Shown piece after piece: positions 63,903 through 64,000 of a stretch of 64,000 bases of DNA. The notes below the pieces were generated by a model. That model made no database searches. It was not told where the DNA came from and was given only the letters and a program-made list of their open reading frames with translations. The position numbers were made by a program, and so were the translations under genes. The stretch is from Pseudomonadota bacterium (GTDB lineage Bacteria; Pseudomonadota; Gammaproteobacteria; UBA5335). Location: NCBI GenBank assembly GCA_034189865.1, contig JAXHTV010000007.1, positions 38,074 through 102,073 of the forward strand. Reading direction: 5' to 3'. Positions within the stretch are counted from its first letter, which is position 1. The number at the start of each line of letters is the position of its first letter.

Positions 63903-64000
63903 ATGAAACTGAATCGCCCGATCGCAGCCGCTGTGTTGGCCGCCGCCCTGGTACCTGCCGCGCACGCGGATTCCTTTATCACCTTTGAATTCTCGCAAGA
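63903..64000 (+). CDS. Secreted protein of unknown function, partial (reads off the right edge)
   Basis: Only 32 residues are visible, starting MKLNRP. They form a classical Sec signal peptide: basic start, an Ala/Val/Leu core, and a cleavage site after AAHA, then DSFITFEFSQ. AGGAG lies five bases upstream of the ATG. The mature part is too short to name. The long hairpin-rich region before it suggests regulated expression. Confidence 0.8.
   Translation, partial: MKLNRPIAAAVLAAALVPAAHADSFITFEFSQ

Noticed and set aside
63510..63982. Two minus-strand open frames before the last gene
   Set aside because: Both lack ribosome sites and homology; one overlaps the signal-peptide region of the plus-strand gene.

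Overview
The window is about 64 kb of bacterial chromosome with a typical gammaproteobacterial housekeeping layout: surE-pcm-nlpD-rpoS, the ispD/ispF/truD block, the rpsB-to-dnaE envelope supercluster, map-glnD-dapD, and prfB-lysS. Base composition is moderately high in G+C and even throughout. I see no phage, insertion sequence, integron, CRISPR array, rRNA or tRNA. RegB/RegA, an RpfE-like protein and an SDHAF4-type protein beside sdhCDAB point to a lineage outside the enterics, such as a Chromatiales- or Xanthomonadales-like group. I cannot name a genus.

Layout. 1-4456: succinate dehydrogenase (sdhCDAB, reading left and off the edge), led by a small SDHAF4-like gene and divergent from ygfZ. 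4472-12679: lysS, prfB (with its programmed frameshift), an rpfE-like gene, thrC, hom and alaC on the minus strand, then a divergent Mth938-type gene. 12733-16738: the surE-pcm-yqaA-nlpD-rpoS cluster, with an smr gene divergent from surE. 17517-44715: about 27 kb of almost unbroken minus-strand genes: truD, ispF, ispD, ftsB, eno, kdsA, pyrG, tilS, accA, dnaE, rnhB, lpxB, lpxA, fabZ, lpxD, skp, bamA, rseP, dxr, cdsA, uppS, frr, pyrH, tsf and rpsB. Many of these overlap by ATGA or similar junctions. 45028-52233 (plus strand): map, glnD, dapC, dapD, yffB and dapE, which combine nitrogen sensing with lysine/diaminopimelate synthesis.

52304-64000 is the most regulatory part. An outer-membrane barrel gene is divergent from regB-regA, and the gap between them holds three perfect GCGGC-N5-GTCGC elements, the RegA/PrrA type of site. 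One faces the barrel gene and two abut in tandem before regB. Next come phoU-pstB-pstA-pstC-pstS. A second, diverged PstS paralogue is divergent from pstS, and each has its own 7-4-7 Pho box ten bases before a -10-like sequence. A gamma-carbonic-anhydrase-like gene and a structured non-coding stretch before a truncated secreted-protein gene close the window.

The best candidates for something not routinely described are the RegA-box arrangement linking the redox two-component system to an unknown barrel protein, the Pho-box-controlled PstS paralogue that has lost canonical phosphate-binding residues, the SDHAF4-type gene heading the sdh operon, a Cys-rich insertion in threonine synthase, and the hairpin-rich leader at the right edge. 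Assignments rest on reading translated sequence and motifs by eye; no database search was run.
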